Shown here one piece after another: positions 15,586-23,797 of a stretch of 38,213 nt of DNA. The first letter of the stretch is position 1, and each line of letters opens with the position of its first letter. Position numbers and translations under genes: made by a program. The notes under the pieces were generated by a model. The model worked only from the letters and a program-made list of their open reading frames with translations. It did no database searches and had not been told where the DNA came from. This DNA comes from Paenibacillus hemerocallicola (GTDB lineage: Bacteria; Bacillota; Bacilli; Paenibacillales; NBRC-103111): the NCBI RefSeq assembly GCF_006265175.1, contig NZ_VDCQ01000082.1, positions 1-38,213 of the forward strand, read 5' to 3'.

Positions 15586-15680
15586 GATGGATTCACGGTC
15601 TCACTAGCACCGGCAAAGGCGGCCAGCCTTTACCGATCACGCGGCAAATTCACTCCTGTACGCGGATCGTGCCGTCGCAG

Positions 15681-15725
15681 AAAAACCGTTCCGTATCTTT
15701 GGAAGATTCGGAACGGTTTTTTTTA
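15681..15725. terminator. Strong bidirectional terminator
   Basis: AAAAACCGTTCCG (15681-15693) pairs perfectly with CGGAACGGTTTTT (15709-15721), and the stem extends inward (ATCTT/AAGAT). A T-run follows on the plus strand, and the A-run gives a T-run on the minus strand, 28 nt beyond the stop of the Gly/Asn/Arg repeat protein gene. Confidence 0.9.
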
Positions 15726-15752
15726 CGCAACGTAACGGACGTTCAAGATCGC

Positions 15753-16136
15753 TTATTTGCGGCGGCCGCAGCGGCATTGGCAGCCGCGTTTGTGCTTGTG
15801 AGGGTGGCGTTTGCCTTTGCGCGCTCCTTCGTTCCGATTGCGGTTGCCTCCGGTCTGACCTCCGCGATTGCGGTTGCCCCCCGTAATATTCTCGTTGGGG
15901 ACGCCTCGCGTAAGGCTGCCTTCATTGCGGTTATTGCCGCCCGTTAGACTTCCGCGGGTGCGCTGTCCGATAGACCGGTTGCCGCCCGTACGGTGACCGG
16001 GCGTACGGTGACCGGGCGTGCGCTGTCCGCCGGTGAGGCTCCCTTTCGTGCGATTGCCGCCGGGGATGAGACCGGGGCTGCGATCCGCCAGCCATCTTTC
16101 ATACAGCAGATCCGGTACGTTTTTGATCGTAGGCAT
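15753..16136 (-). CDS. Basic Gly/Asn/Arg-rich repeat protein, candidate CotG analogue
   Basis: A 127-residue low-complexity protein. After a short unique N-terminus (MPTIKNVPDLLYERWLADR) come irregular repeats of two kinds: a pentapeptide G-[NQH]-R-[TS]-x and the unit [KRE]-GSLT-[GR]-G, seen three times. The end is a cluster of Lys, His, Arg and Cys (RGCQCRCGRRK). Two adjacent 15-bp copies show recent duplication at DNA level. ATG 16136 has AAGGAGGAG 8 nt upstream. CATACACTA on this strand at 16170-16178 fits the -10 of mother-cell sigma E/K. With cotH next on the same strand, it may be a kinase substrate like CotG (inference). Confidence 0.75.
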   Translation of the reverse strand: MPTIKNVPDLLYERWLADRSPGLIPGGNRTKGSLTGGQRTPGHRTPGHRTGGNRSIGQRTRGSLTGGNNRNEGSLTRGVPNENITGGNRNRGGQTGGNRNRNEGARKGKRHPHKHKRGCQCRCGRRK

Positions 16137-16169
16137 GGATTCGACTCCTCCTTTCGTGCACCAGTGGTA

Positions 16170-16178
16170 TAGTGTATG
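16170..16178 (-). promoter_or_regulatory. Mother-cell sigma-E/K type -10 box
   Basis: On the minus strand the sequence reads CATACACTA, matching the sigma-E (CATACANT) and sigma-K (CATAnnnTA) -10 consensus. It lies 34 nt upstream of the repeat-protein start. The -35 region is GC-rich and gives no clear decision between the two. Confidence 0.45.
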
Positions 16179-16415
16179 ACTCGTCCGGGCGGTTTGGTTC
16201 TGGTTATATGTGCATACGGCTGAAAAATGGTGCTATGGCGGAACGCCGCGGGAACGTTTCGCCTGTCCGGAAGCAGGCGAATCCGTCTCCCGCGAACGGG
16301 GGCGCTTCTTTTTCGCGGAGTGCATTTCCCCTTTTTCTCCGTGCATTTGCGAACCTCTTTCTGGGTGAACGCATATGTTGCAGATGACTACTCCTGGAAA
16401 AGAAAGGTGACCCGG

Positions 16416-19400
16416 ATGAAAAAGAACAAATCAAGCGAAGGTTCGAGACGAAGCAAACAATCCGGTCAAAGAATCTATAACGCGAACACTAACGAGCTGA
16501 GCTGGCTGGACGACGATAGGGATAGAGCGGCAAAGCAGCTACGCAACAAGAAGTCTGCCGCCGAAACGGATCCAAACGCAAGCAAGCCATCCGATAAGTC
16601 CGCTATTCCGGACGAAACGGTGGAGGAAAAGGCAGCCGTCGCTTCCGTACTCGCTCCCGAGGCTCCCGAGGCTCCCGAGGCAACGGCTGCTGAGGAAGAG
16701 CAGCAAAGCCCGCCTGTTCCGAATGTCGAAGTATTTGCCGAACCTTCGGATATTTCGCCCGTCCTGTTGCTGTTCGAGCGGGCGCAGCACGAGAATGTGG
16801 CCGTCGTCTATACGGACGACATCGTCGACGAAGCCGTGACGAACGAGAAGATCGCCAACCGTTCCATAGACGGAACGAAAATCAAGCCGGGCTCGATCGG
16901 ACGCGATTCGCTTGCCGATTACGCGGTAGATAACGCGAAGCTGGCCGAAGGCAGCGTAACCGCGGGCAAAATCGCCCAGGCATCCATCGAGGATAAACAT
17001 ATCGTCCAAGGAACCATCTCCGGCAAAAAGCTGAAGTCGAAATCGATCGGCGGCGACAAGCTGATCGACAACAGCATCACGTCGGAGAAGCTCGCCGATA
17101 AAACGATCGATTCGATGAAAATCGCCGAAGGCTCCATTGTGGCGAAGCATCTGCACAGCCAAAGCATTTCGACGGATCTCATTCAAGACCAGGCCGTCGT
17201 CAGCGAGAAAATCAAAAGCGGAGCCATCTTGTCGGTCAATTTGGCCAACGGCGCGGTCAACTCGGCCAAAATCGCCGACGGCGCCATATTGACCGAGAAG
17301 CTGCGGGAAGGCAGCGTGACGGCCGACAAGCTGGCGGATAACAGCGTCGGATCGACACACCTTCAGAATGGCTCCGTAGTGGGGGAGCATTTAGCGGCTG
17401 GGACGGTGGCCGCGGAGCATATTTTACCAAACAGCGTCCACGCGGGGCATCTGTCCGAAGGAGCGGTCGAAACCGGCCATCTGGCGCCGCAGGCGGTGAC
17501 GGGCGACAAGCTGGCGGCAGGATCGGTCGGATCGCTTCAGCTGGAGCCCAATTCGGTCCAATCGTCGCATCTGACGCCAGGGTCCGTACGAGACATCCAA
17601 TTGGCGGCCGGCGCGGTCACGACGCCGAAGCTCGCTCCAAGAGCAGTGACGGCCGAGCAGCTGCAAGACGGGGCGGTCACCGAGGCGAAGCTGGCGAGCG
17701 GCGCGGTTACGGCGCCAAAGCTGGCGGAAGGATCGGTAACGTCGGGAAAAATCGCGGATAGGGCAATCGAGCGCCGCCATCTGGCACCGGGTGCGGTCAA
17801 CACGTCGGAGATCGAGACCGAAGCGGTTGGCGAGACGGAGCTTGCGCCCGACAGCGTGGTCACCTCCAAGCTGATGGACGGAGCCGTAACGGAAGCGAAG
17901 CTGGCCGACGGCGCGGTTACTTCGAATAAGCTCGCCGCGGGCACGGTAACCGCCGAGCATTTGGCCGACGGCGCGGTTACCTCCGAGCTGCTGGCGGACG
18001 GTTCCGTCCTGTCCCGGCACGTGGAGCCGGGCGCGATCGGTACCGAGCATTTGCGCAAAAATGCCGTCGGCACGGAAACAGTACAGGACTATTCGATCAC
18101 ATGGAACAAAATCGCGCTCGGCTCCATTACGCGCAACCATCTGGTCCAGGGAACCGTCTATACGCACCATATCGTCGATCACGCCGTTACGACCTCCAAG
18201 ATGGCCCCGGAAGCGGTCTCGACCGATAAGCTGACGAATTTGGCCGTGACGACGTCGAAGCTGGCCGACGGCAACGTTACCGCTGCGAAGCTGGCTGCCG
18301 ATGCCGTTCGCAGCGAGCATTTGGCCGCAGGCTCGGTCGTATCGGAGCATTTGAGCATAGGTCTCATCCAAGGCGAGCATTTGGCCGAAGAAACGGTAAG
18401 CGCCGAGCATTTGCGCGAGAACGCCGTTACCGCCAGAGCGATCGGCGAAGGCTCCGTCACGGAAGCGAAGCTGGCGAACGGCGCGGTGACGATTTATAAG
18501 CTCGCGCCGGACAGCGTGGACGGCAAGCGGCTTGCCGGCGCCTCGGTAGACGTTCGGCATATTGTGTCCGGTGCGGTAACGGCGGCGGGGCTCGCCGACG
18601 GCAGCGTAGGATCGTCCCATATCGTTCCCGATGCGGTGACGGGGCGCCATGTGGCGGGCAGCTCCATCAGCGGGCCGCATGTTGCCGAAGGGGCGATCGT
18701 CTCTCGTCACTTGGCTGCCGGCAGCGTGAACGGCAAGCATTTGATCGACGGCGCAGTCGTATCCCGTCATTTGGCTGAGGGTAGCGTAGGTCCGGCGCAT
18801 CTGGCGGCCGGCTCCGTAGCGCCGCGGCATCTGGCGGATAACAGCGTCGGTTCGGCGCATTTGGCGGGATATTCGGTCGGTCCCGAGCATTTGCGGGAGG
18901 ATGCGGTATCGACGGATGCGCTCCAAGACGGCGCTGTTACGGGAGAGAAGCTGGCGAACGGAGCGGTAAGCGCGAACCAGATCGCCCCGTCGTCCGTGAC
19001 CGGCGACAAGCTGGCCGTCGAATCGGTGTCGGGGGTACACGTCCAGCCCGAGACGATTCAAGGCTATCACCTGAAGCCGGGCGCGATCCGCGGCAACCAT
19101 CTGGAAGCGGGTGCCGTCTCGAACGGTCACTTGACCCGCGAAAGCGTCGATGGCGACAAAATCAAGCCTTCCTCCGTCGGTGAGGAGCATTTGGCGGCGG
19201 GAGCCGTGACCTCCGAAATAATCGGATTAAACGCCGTGAAAGCCGAGCATATATCCGTTCAGTCGATTCAGTCCGAACATGTGGCTCCCCTGACCGTCGC
19301 CGTGACGCATCTGCAGGATCAAGCGGTATCGACCGCGAAGCTGCAGACCGGCGCGGTAACGGAAAGCAAGCTTGCCGCACATTCGGTAACGGCCGATAAG

Positions 19401-22400
19401 CTGGCGGCGGAAAGCGTCCGCGGCGAGCATTTGAAGGCGGAATCGATCCGGGGCTACCATCTCCAGGCAGGCGCGGTCAAAGGCTACCATTTGGAGCAAG
19501 GCGCGCTCCGCACCGAGCACTACGGAATAGGCAGCGTAACCGGCGACAAGCTCGCGGAGGCTTCCGTCGGTACGGAACAGCTGGCTGACGGCTCCGTTAC
19601 GGGGGAGAAGCTGACCCGTGCATCGGTGGGCAAGGAGCATCTGGCCAACGAGTCGATCGAATCCCGCCATTTGACCGATCAGTCCATCGCCGAGGAGCAC
19701 ATTCAAGAAGGCGCGATCGCGACCGGGATGCTGCAGGATGAAGCGGTGACGGGAGAGAAGCTTGCGGCCGGCTCGGTAACGGCGGAGAAGATGGCCGCGG
19801 AATCGGTGACCGGAGATAAGCTCGCGGAGGGCAGTATAACGGCAGATAAGATCGCTGACGGGTCCGTCACGGCCGACAAGCTTGCAGAAGGTTCGTTAAC
19901 CGGAACCGTAATCGCTGCCGAGAGTATCGAAAGCCGTCATATCCGACGCGAAACGATCCAAGGCTACCACATTGGAAGAAACGCGATTCAAGGCGAGCAT
20001 ATCGGCAATGTGGAATGGATCGCAGGGCGATTGGCCGACGGCAGTCTATCCGGCACGAAGCTGCAAGGCCGGTCGATCTCGTCGAAGCAGCTTGCTGCGG
20101 ACAGCATAACGGCGGACCATCTTGCGGGCTCCAGCGTTACGGGCGAGAAGCTGGCCGACGGAGCGGTGACGGCCGACAAGCTGGCGGACGGCTGCACGAC
20201 GGAGGAGAAGCTGGCGAACGGGTCGGTGACAGCCGACAAGCTGGCGGATGGAGCCGTGACAACCCGCCATTTGGCCGAGGGCAGTGTCGGGTCGGCACAA
20301 TTGGCAGAAGCTTCGATCGGCTTCGAGCATTTGCGTCCCGATGCGGTTTCTGCGGCTTCGCTTCAAGACGGTGCGGTGACCGAAGAGAAGCTGGCGACCG
20401 GGGCGGTCGGCGAGGATAAAATCGCCCCATCGTCGATCGGCGGCGATAAAATCAAAACATCCTCCGTCGGGGAAGCTCATTTGACGGAAGGAGCCGTGAG
20501 CGCCGGTAAAATCGGATTAGAGGCCGTAAGGGCCGAACATTTGTCCGGGGAATCGGTCCGCTCCGATCATGTGGCACCTTCCGCCATCTCCGAACGGCAT
20601 TTGCAAGATCAGTCCGTCACGTCCGCCAAGCTGCAAAACGGATCGGTAACGGAAAGCAAGCTGGCCGACCATTCGGTTACGGACGTGAAGCTTGCGGCGG
20701 AAAGCGTCGGAACCGAGCACGTAAAGGCCGAGTCGCTTCGCGGCTATCATCTGCACGCCGGTTCGATCAAAGGCTATCATCTGGAACAAGGCATCCTCCG
20801 GTCCGAGCATTACAGCTCCGGCAGCGTAACCGGGGAAAAGCTCGCGGAAGCGTCCATCGGTACGGACCATTTGAGAGATAGAGCCGTTACGGGGGAAAAG
20901 CTGGCGACCTCGTCGGTAGACAGTGAACATCTGACGGACGCCTCCGTCGAATCCCGCCATTTGTCCGATCAATCCGTTGCGGAACAGCACATCCAAGAGG
21001 GCGCCGTCTCGTCGGGAATGCTTCAGAGTGAAGCGGTAACGGAAGAGAAGCTCGCAGCAGGCGCGGTTACGGCCGAGAAGCTGGCGGCAGGCAGCATCAC
21101 GACGGAGAAGCTGGCAGTCGGGTCCGTCAGCGCCGAGAAGCTGGAGTCGGGTTCCGTCACAGCGGACGCGATTGCTTCGGACAGCGTGGAGGGCCGCCAT
21201 ATTCGTCCGGAAACGATCCAGGGCTATCATATCGGAACAGGAACGATCGGCTCCGAGCATCTCGATGGCGGGGAATGGATTGCCGAGCGACTGGCCGACG
21301 GCAGCGTTGCCGGACATAAGCTGCAGGACGGATCGGTTACGTCGGCGCAGCTCGCGCCGGACAGCGTCACGGCTTATCAGCTTGCTTCCGGCAGCGTCCT
21401 GAACGAAACCATTGCCGCAGAATCGGTGACCGCGGATAAGCTTGCCTTCGGCAGCGTGACCTCAGAGAAGCTGGCGAACGAGTCGGTGAATTCCGGCAAG
21501 CTGGCGAACGATGCCGTAACCGCCGGGAAGCTGGCCGACGGAGCCGTAACGGGAGCGGCCATCGCAGCGGAGAGCATCGAGAGCGCGCATATTGGCATGG
21601 AAGCGATCCAAGGCTACCATATCGGAAGAGGCGCGATCGGCGAAGAGCATCTGAACGGCGTGGAATGGATTGCCGACCGATTGGCGGAGGGAAGCGTCGC
21701 CGGATATAAATTGCAGGACGGAACCGTTACGTCGCAGCAGCTCGCGGCCGAGAGCGTCACGGCAGAGAAGCTGGCGAACGAGTCGGTGAGTTCCGGCAAG
21801 CTGGCGAACAATGCCGTAACCGCCGAGAAGCTGGCCGACGGAGCCGTAACGGGAGCCGCCGTCGCAGCCGAGAGCATCGAGAGCGCGCATATCGGCGCGG
21901 AGGCGATCCAAGGCTACCATATCGGAAAAGGCGCGATCGTAGAAGAGCATCTGGGCAATGTGGAGTGGATTGCCGACCGACTGGTAGACGGTAGCATCGC
22001 CGGGAACAAGTTGCAGGACGGAACGGTTACGTCACAGCAGCTCGCCGCCGACAGTGTGACGACGGAGCAATTGACGTCCGACAGCGTAACGAGCGAGAAG
22101 CTGGCGGACGATGCCGTAACCGCCGAGAAACTGGCAGACGGAGCCGTAACGGGAGCCGCCATCGCAGCCGTGAGCATCGAGAGCGCGCATATCGGCGCGG
22201 AAGCGATCCAAGGCTACCATATCGGAAAAAGCACGATCGGCGAAGAGCATCTGAGCGGCGTGGAATGGATTGCTGACCGATTAGCAGACGGTAGCATCGC
22301 CGGGAACAAGCTGCAGGCCGGAACGGTTACGTCGCAGCAACTCGCAGCCGACAGCGTCACGACGGAGCAATTGAGGCCCGACAGCGTAACGAGCGAAAAA

Positions 22401-23042
22401 TTGGCAAACAGATCAGTCACTTCCGAGAAGCTGGCGAATAGATCGGTTACCGGCGCGATCCTCGCCTCCGACTGCGTCGAAGGCATTCACATCCGGCCGG
22501 GAACGATCCGGGGTCACCATATCGAGCCCGGATCGATCGAGCTGCACCATCTCAAAGGGATCGAGCTGCCGTTTAACGTGGCCGACACTGGCATCCAAGC
22601 CGATAGCCCGAGCGTCTCCGGCGCCCAGTTAGCCAATGGCGAAGTTACCGAACCGAAGCTGGCCGATCAGGCCGTCACATCCGAGAAACTCGCAGCCGGA
22701 GCGGTTCGCGGCGAGCACGTAGCCGATGGCGCGATCTCGTCCGACAAGCTGGACTTCGTCCCCGTACGGACGACCGCCAAATCATCGGGCGCGCTCCAGC
22801 AGTGCGGAGCCGTACCGTTCCACTTCCCCGTCCATGCCGAGACGGTGTGCGTGGAGGTCGCTTTCGAGGAGCCGTTTGCAGCTCCAAACTTCGTCCTGGT
22901 GGCGATGACGAACCATACGGCCTGCTACTCCGTATTGAAAGCCCAGTCGGAGACCAGCGCCGTCATCGAGATTGTAAGAACCAAGTTTACTCCGGAGCCG
23001 TCCGGCATCGTGAACTGGATTGCGATGGGTACGAGAGCGTAA
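16416..23042 (+). CDS. Giant decapeptide-repeat fibre with lectin-like C-terminus
   Basis: A 2208-residue protein in three parts. Residues about 1-135 are hydrophilic (basic start, APEAPEAPEA, acidic run). About 190 decapeptides follow, consensus [DEN]-G-[AS]-[VI]-[TS]-x-x-[KH]-[LI]-[AS], all in one 30-bp register from about 16831 to 22560. After a short linker come about four out-of-register repeats. The last ~95 residues (CVEVAFEEPFAAPNFVLVAM to NWIAMGTRA) resemble an H-type lectin domain. No signal peptide, transmembrane segment or LPXTG is present. ATG 16416 has AAAGGTGA 5 nt upstream. It probably forms a trimeric fibre on the spore surface. Similar repeats occur in phage tail fibres, but no phage genes are near. 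Confidence 0.8.
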   Translation: MKKNKSSEGSRRSKQSGQRIYNANTNELSWLDDDRDRAAKQLRNKKSAAETDPNASKPSDKSAIPDETVEEKAAVASVLAPEAPEAPEATAAEEEQQSPPVPNVEVFAEPSDISPVLLLFERAQHENVAVVYTDDIVDEAVTNEKIANRSIDGTKIKPGSIGRDSLADYAVDNAKLAEGSVTAGKIAQASIEDKHIVQGTISGKKLKSKSIGGDKLIDNSITSEKLADKTIDSMKIAEGSIVAKHLHSQSISTDLIQDQAVVSEKIKSGAILSVNLANGAVNSAKIADGAILTEKLREGSVTADKLADNSVGSTHLQNGSVVGEHLAAGTVAAEHILPNSVHAGHLSEGAVETGHLAPQAVTGDKLAAGSVGSLQLEPNSVQSSHLTPGSVRDIQLAAGAVTTPKLAPRAVTAEQLQDGAVTEAKLASGAVTAPKLAEGSVTSGKIADRAIERRHLAPGAVNTSEIETEAVGETELAPDSVVTSKLMDGAVTEAKLADGAVTSNKLAAGTVTAEHLADGAVTSELLADGSVLSRHVEPGAIGTEHLRKNAVGTETVQDYSITWNKIALGSITRNHLVQGTVYTHHIVDHAVTTSKMAPEAVSTDKLTNLAVTTSKLADGNVTAAKLAADAVRSEHLAAGSVVSEHLSIGLIQGEHLAEETVSAEHLRENAVTARAIGEGSVTEAKLANGAVTIYKLAPDSVDGKRLAGASVDVRHIVSGAVTAAGLADGSVGSSHIVPDAVTGRHVAGSSISGPHVAEGAIVSRHLAAGSVNGKHLIDGAVVSRHLAEGSVGPAHLAAGSVAPRHLADNSVGSAHLAGYSVGPEHLREDAVSTDALQDGAVTGEKLANGAVSANQIAPSSVTGDKLAVESVSGVHVQPETIQGYHLKPGAIRGNHLEAGAVSNGHLTRESVDGDKIKPSSVGEEHLAAGAVTSEIIGLNAVKAEHISVQSIQSEHVAPLTVAVTHLQDQAVSTAKLQTGAVTESKLAAHSVTADKLAAESVRGEHLKAESIRGYHLQAGAVKGYHLEQGALRTEHYGIGSVTGDKLAEASVGTEQLADGSVTGEKLTRASVGKEHLANESIESRHLTDQSIAEEHIQEGAIATGMLQDEAVTGEKLAAGSVTAEKMAAESVTGDKLAEGSITADKIADGSVTADKLAEGSLTGTVIAAESIESRHIRRETIQGYHIGRNAIQGEHIGNVEWIAGRLADGSLSGTKLQGRSISSKQLAADSITADHLAGSSVTGEKLADGAVTADKLADGCTTEEKLANGSVTADKLADGAVTTRHLAEGSVGSAQLAEASIGFEHLRPDAVSAASLQDGAVTEEKLATGAVGEDKIAPSSIGGDKIKTSSVGEAHLTEGAVSAGKIGLEAVRAEHLSGESVRSDHVAPSAISERHLQDQSVTSAKLQNGSVTESKLADHSVTDVKLAAESVGTEHVKAESLRGYHLHAGSIKGYHLEQGILRSEHYSSGSVTGEKLAEASIGTDHLRDRAVTGEKLATSSVDSEHLTDASVESRHLSDQSVAEQHIQEGAVSSGMLQSEAVTEEKLAAGAVTAEKLAAGSITTEKLAVGSVSAEKLESGSVTADAIASDSVEGRHIRPETIQGYHIGTGTIGSEHLDGGEWIAERLADGSVAGHKLQDGSVTSAQLAPDSVTAYQLASGSVLNETIAAESVTADKLAFGSVTSEKLANESVNSGKLANDAVTAGKLADGAVTGAAIAAESIESAHIGMEAIQGYHIGRGAIGEEHLNGVEWIADRLAEGSVAGYKLQDGTVTSQQLAAESVTAEKLANESVSSGKLANNAVTAEKLADGAVTGAAVAAESIESAHIGAEAIQGYHIGKGAIVEEHLGNVEWIADRLVDGSIAGNKLQDGTVTSQQLAADSVTTEQLTSDSVTSEKLADDAVTAEKLADGAVTGAAIAAVSIESAHIGAEAIQGYHIGKSTIGEEHLSGVEWIADRLADGSIAGNKLQAGTVTSQQLAADSVTTEQLRPDSVTSEKLANRSVTSEKLANRSVTGAILASDCVEGIHIRPGTIRGHHIEPGSIELHHLKGIELPFNVADTGIQADSPSVSGAQLANGEVTEPKLADQAVTSEKLAAGAVRGEHVADGAISSDKLDFVPVRTTAKSSGALQQCGAVPFHFPVHAETVCVEVAFEEPFAAPNFVLVAMTNHTACYSVLKAQSETSAVIEIVRTKFTPEPSGIVNWIAMGTRA
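18840..21320 (+). repeat. ~1.29-kb internal duplication within the fibre gene
   Basis: The block with GYHL, EQGALRTEHY and VEWIA-type units around 19171-20060 recurs 1290 bp downstream (19171 with 20461, 19441 with 20731). The left edge aligns at 18901 with 20341 (1440 bp), meaning the second copy lacks five decapeptides. The right part aligns at 19921 with 21181 (1260 bp), one decapeptide fewer. All offsets are multiples of 30 bp. Confidence 0.8.
21541..22440 (+). repeat. Three tandem 300-bp copies in the fibre gene
   Basis: Units beginning at 21541, 21841 and 22141 (each GAGCCGTAACGGGAGC plus near-identical sequence) are exactly 300 bp, or ten decapeptides. They are far more alike than the older copies upstream, so this part expanded recently. 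The third copy diverges after about 22380. Confidence 0.85.
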
Positions 23043-23055
23043 TGAAATGAGAGAG

Positions 23056-23090
23056 CCCCCGGATAACGTTGAGTTATTCGGGGGTTTTAT
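23056..23090 (+). terminator. Intrinsic terminator of the fibre gene
   Basis: CCCCCGGATAAC (23056-23067) pairs with GTTATTCGGGGG (23073-23084) over a 5-nt loop and is followed by TTTTAT, 13 nt after the stop codon. Confidence 0.9.
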
Positions 23091-23127
23091 ATATGAATAA
23101 TTCCCTGTTTCGCCTTGCTGAAGCAAC

Positions 23128-23232
23128 ATGTCAGCGGGTTTGTCGTACTGCTACTTGCAAAACAGCCATGGCGAGGTTGTGCTGATAGGCAACACGTCGG
23201 GAACGGTCGTGATCAGGAGGCACGAGGAGTGA
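23128..23232 (+). pseudogene. Probable RHS/YD-repeat protein remnant
   Basis: A 34-codon open stretch ending at TGA 23230. It reads YCYLQNSHGEVVLIGNTSG followed by TVVIRRHEE. This matches the usual C-terminal RHS core pattern (YYYxxNxxGDVxxIxDxxGxVV) found just before the toxin tip in RHS and WapA proteins. A stop lies three codons upstream and no larger frame exists, so it is a fragment. It is GC-rich, unlike the AT-rich immunity-like gene after it. The identification rests on motif pattern only. Confidence 0.45.
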
Positions 23233-23371
23233 CTGAAGTATTAATAAGTTGAAAAGTACGGAGGTTTTAATAAACTATTAACTTAGAGTAATCTATAAGC
23301 CTCTATAACCCAAACAGGCAAAAATATCTTGAATTAGCTAATCACTTCAATGTAAAAAAGGAGGAAAGTCG

Positions 23372-23797
23372 ATGTCTCGTCAGAAATACAGAATTGGAGA
23401 TTTGTTTGTTTTTAAGTTAGAAGACGGCTCTGATAGGAATGGTTTTGGGCGTGTTGTAGGACTCGATAAACCATCCATTTTAGTTGAACTATACGAGCCG
23501 ATGGACATTAATAATATTCAAATTACTGATGCTGTTAAGGTCTTATTTACTGTGTGGTGTACTGATACGGGGATTACTCGGGGAATTTGGAGGATTGTTG
23601 GTAATTTCGCGATTCCTACCGATCACTCCCCTCCGAAATTTTATAAATCGCAAGCATTAACTGATAAGTTTTTTTTGATTGATGGGCAGGAAACGGTTGA
23701 AATAACTAAGGAACAGATTGGAGATGCACAGCCTTATGGGATCTTTGGTCATGGCGCTGTTCGTATAAAATATGAACATGATTTAAGTAAGAAGTAA
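23372..23797 (+). CDS. Imm26-like immunity protein
   Basis: A 141-residue protein whose N-terminus (YRIGDLFVFKLEDGSDRNGFG, then RVVGLD) has the layout of the Imm26 family: a GDxFxxxLxDG strand pair and GxGRVxG turn. Imm26 proteins neutralise secreted polymorphic toxins in the cytoplasm. The GxWxIVG segment (GIWRIVGNFAIP) in the middle also fits. ATG 23372 has AAAAAGGAGGAAAG about 7 nt upstream. The gene is clearly AT-rich against its surroundings, a sign of transfer. With the RHS-like scrap upstream and no intact toxin, it looks like an orphan immunity gene. Confidence 0.65.
   Translation: MSRQKYRIGDLFVFKLEDGSDRNGFGRVVGLDKPSILVELYEPMDINNIQITDAVKVLFTVWCTDTGITRGIWRIVGNFAIPTDHSPPKFYKSQALTDKFFLIDGQETVEITKEQIGDAQPYGIFGHGAVRIKYEHDLSKK

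Noticed and set aside
17424-19190. A 588-codon open frame on the opposite strand of the fibre gene
   Set aside because: It is a mirror of the repetitive codons of the sense strand, with low-complexity Arg/Gln translation and no ribosome site.
16831-22560. A regular 30-bp DNA repeat array resembling CRISPR or a satellite
   Set aside because: The repeat is one continuous open frame with varied third bases, no spacers and a sensible decapeptide translation. It is coding.
16416-23042. Prophage tail fibre as explanation for the repeat protein
   Set aside because: No terminase, portal, capsid, tape-measure, holin or integrase gene is present on either side. The neighbours are spore-coat genes. 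The resemblance to phage repeats remains noted.
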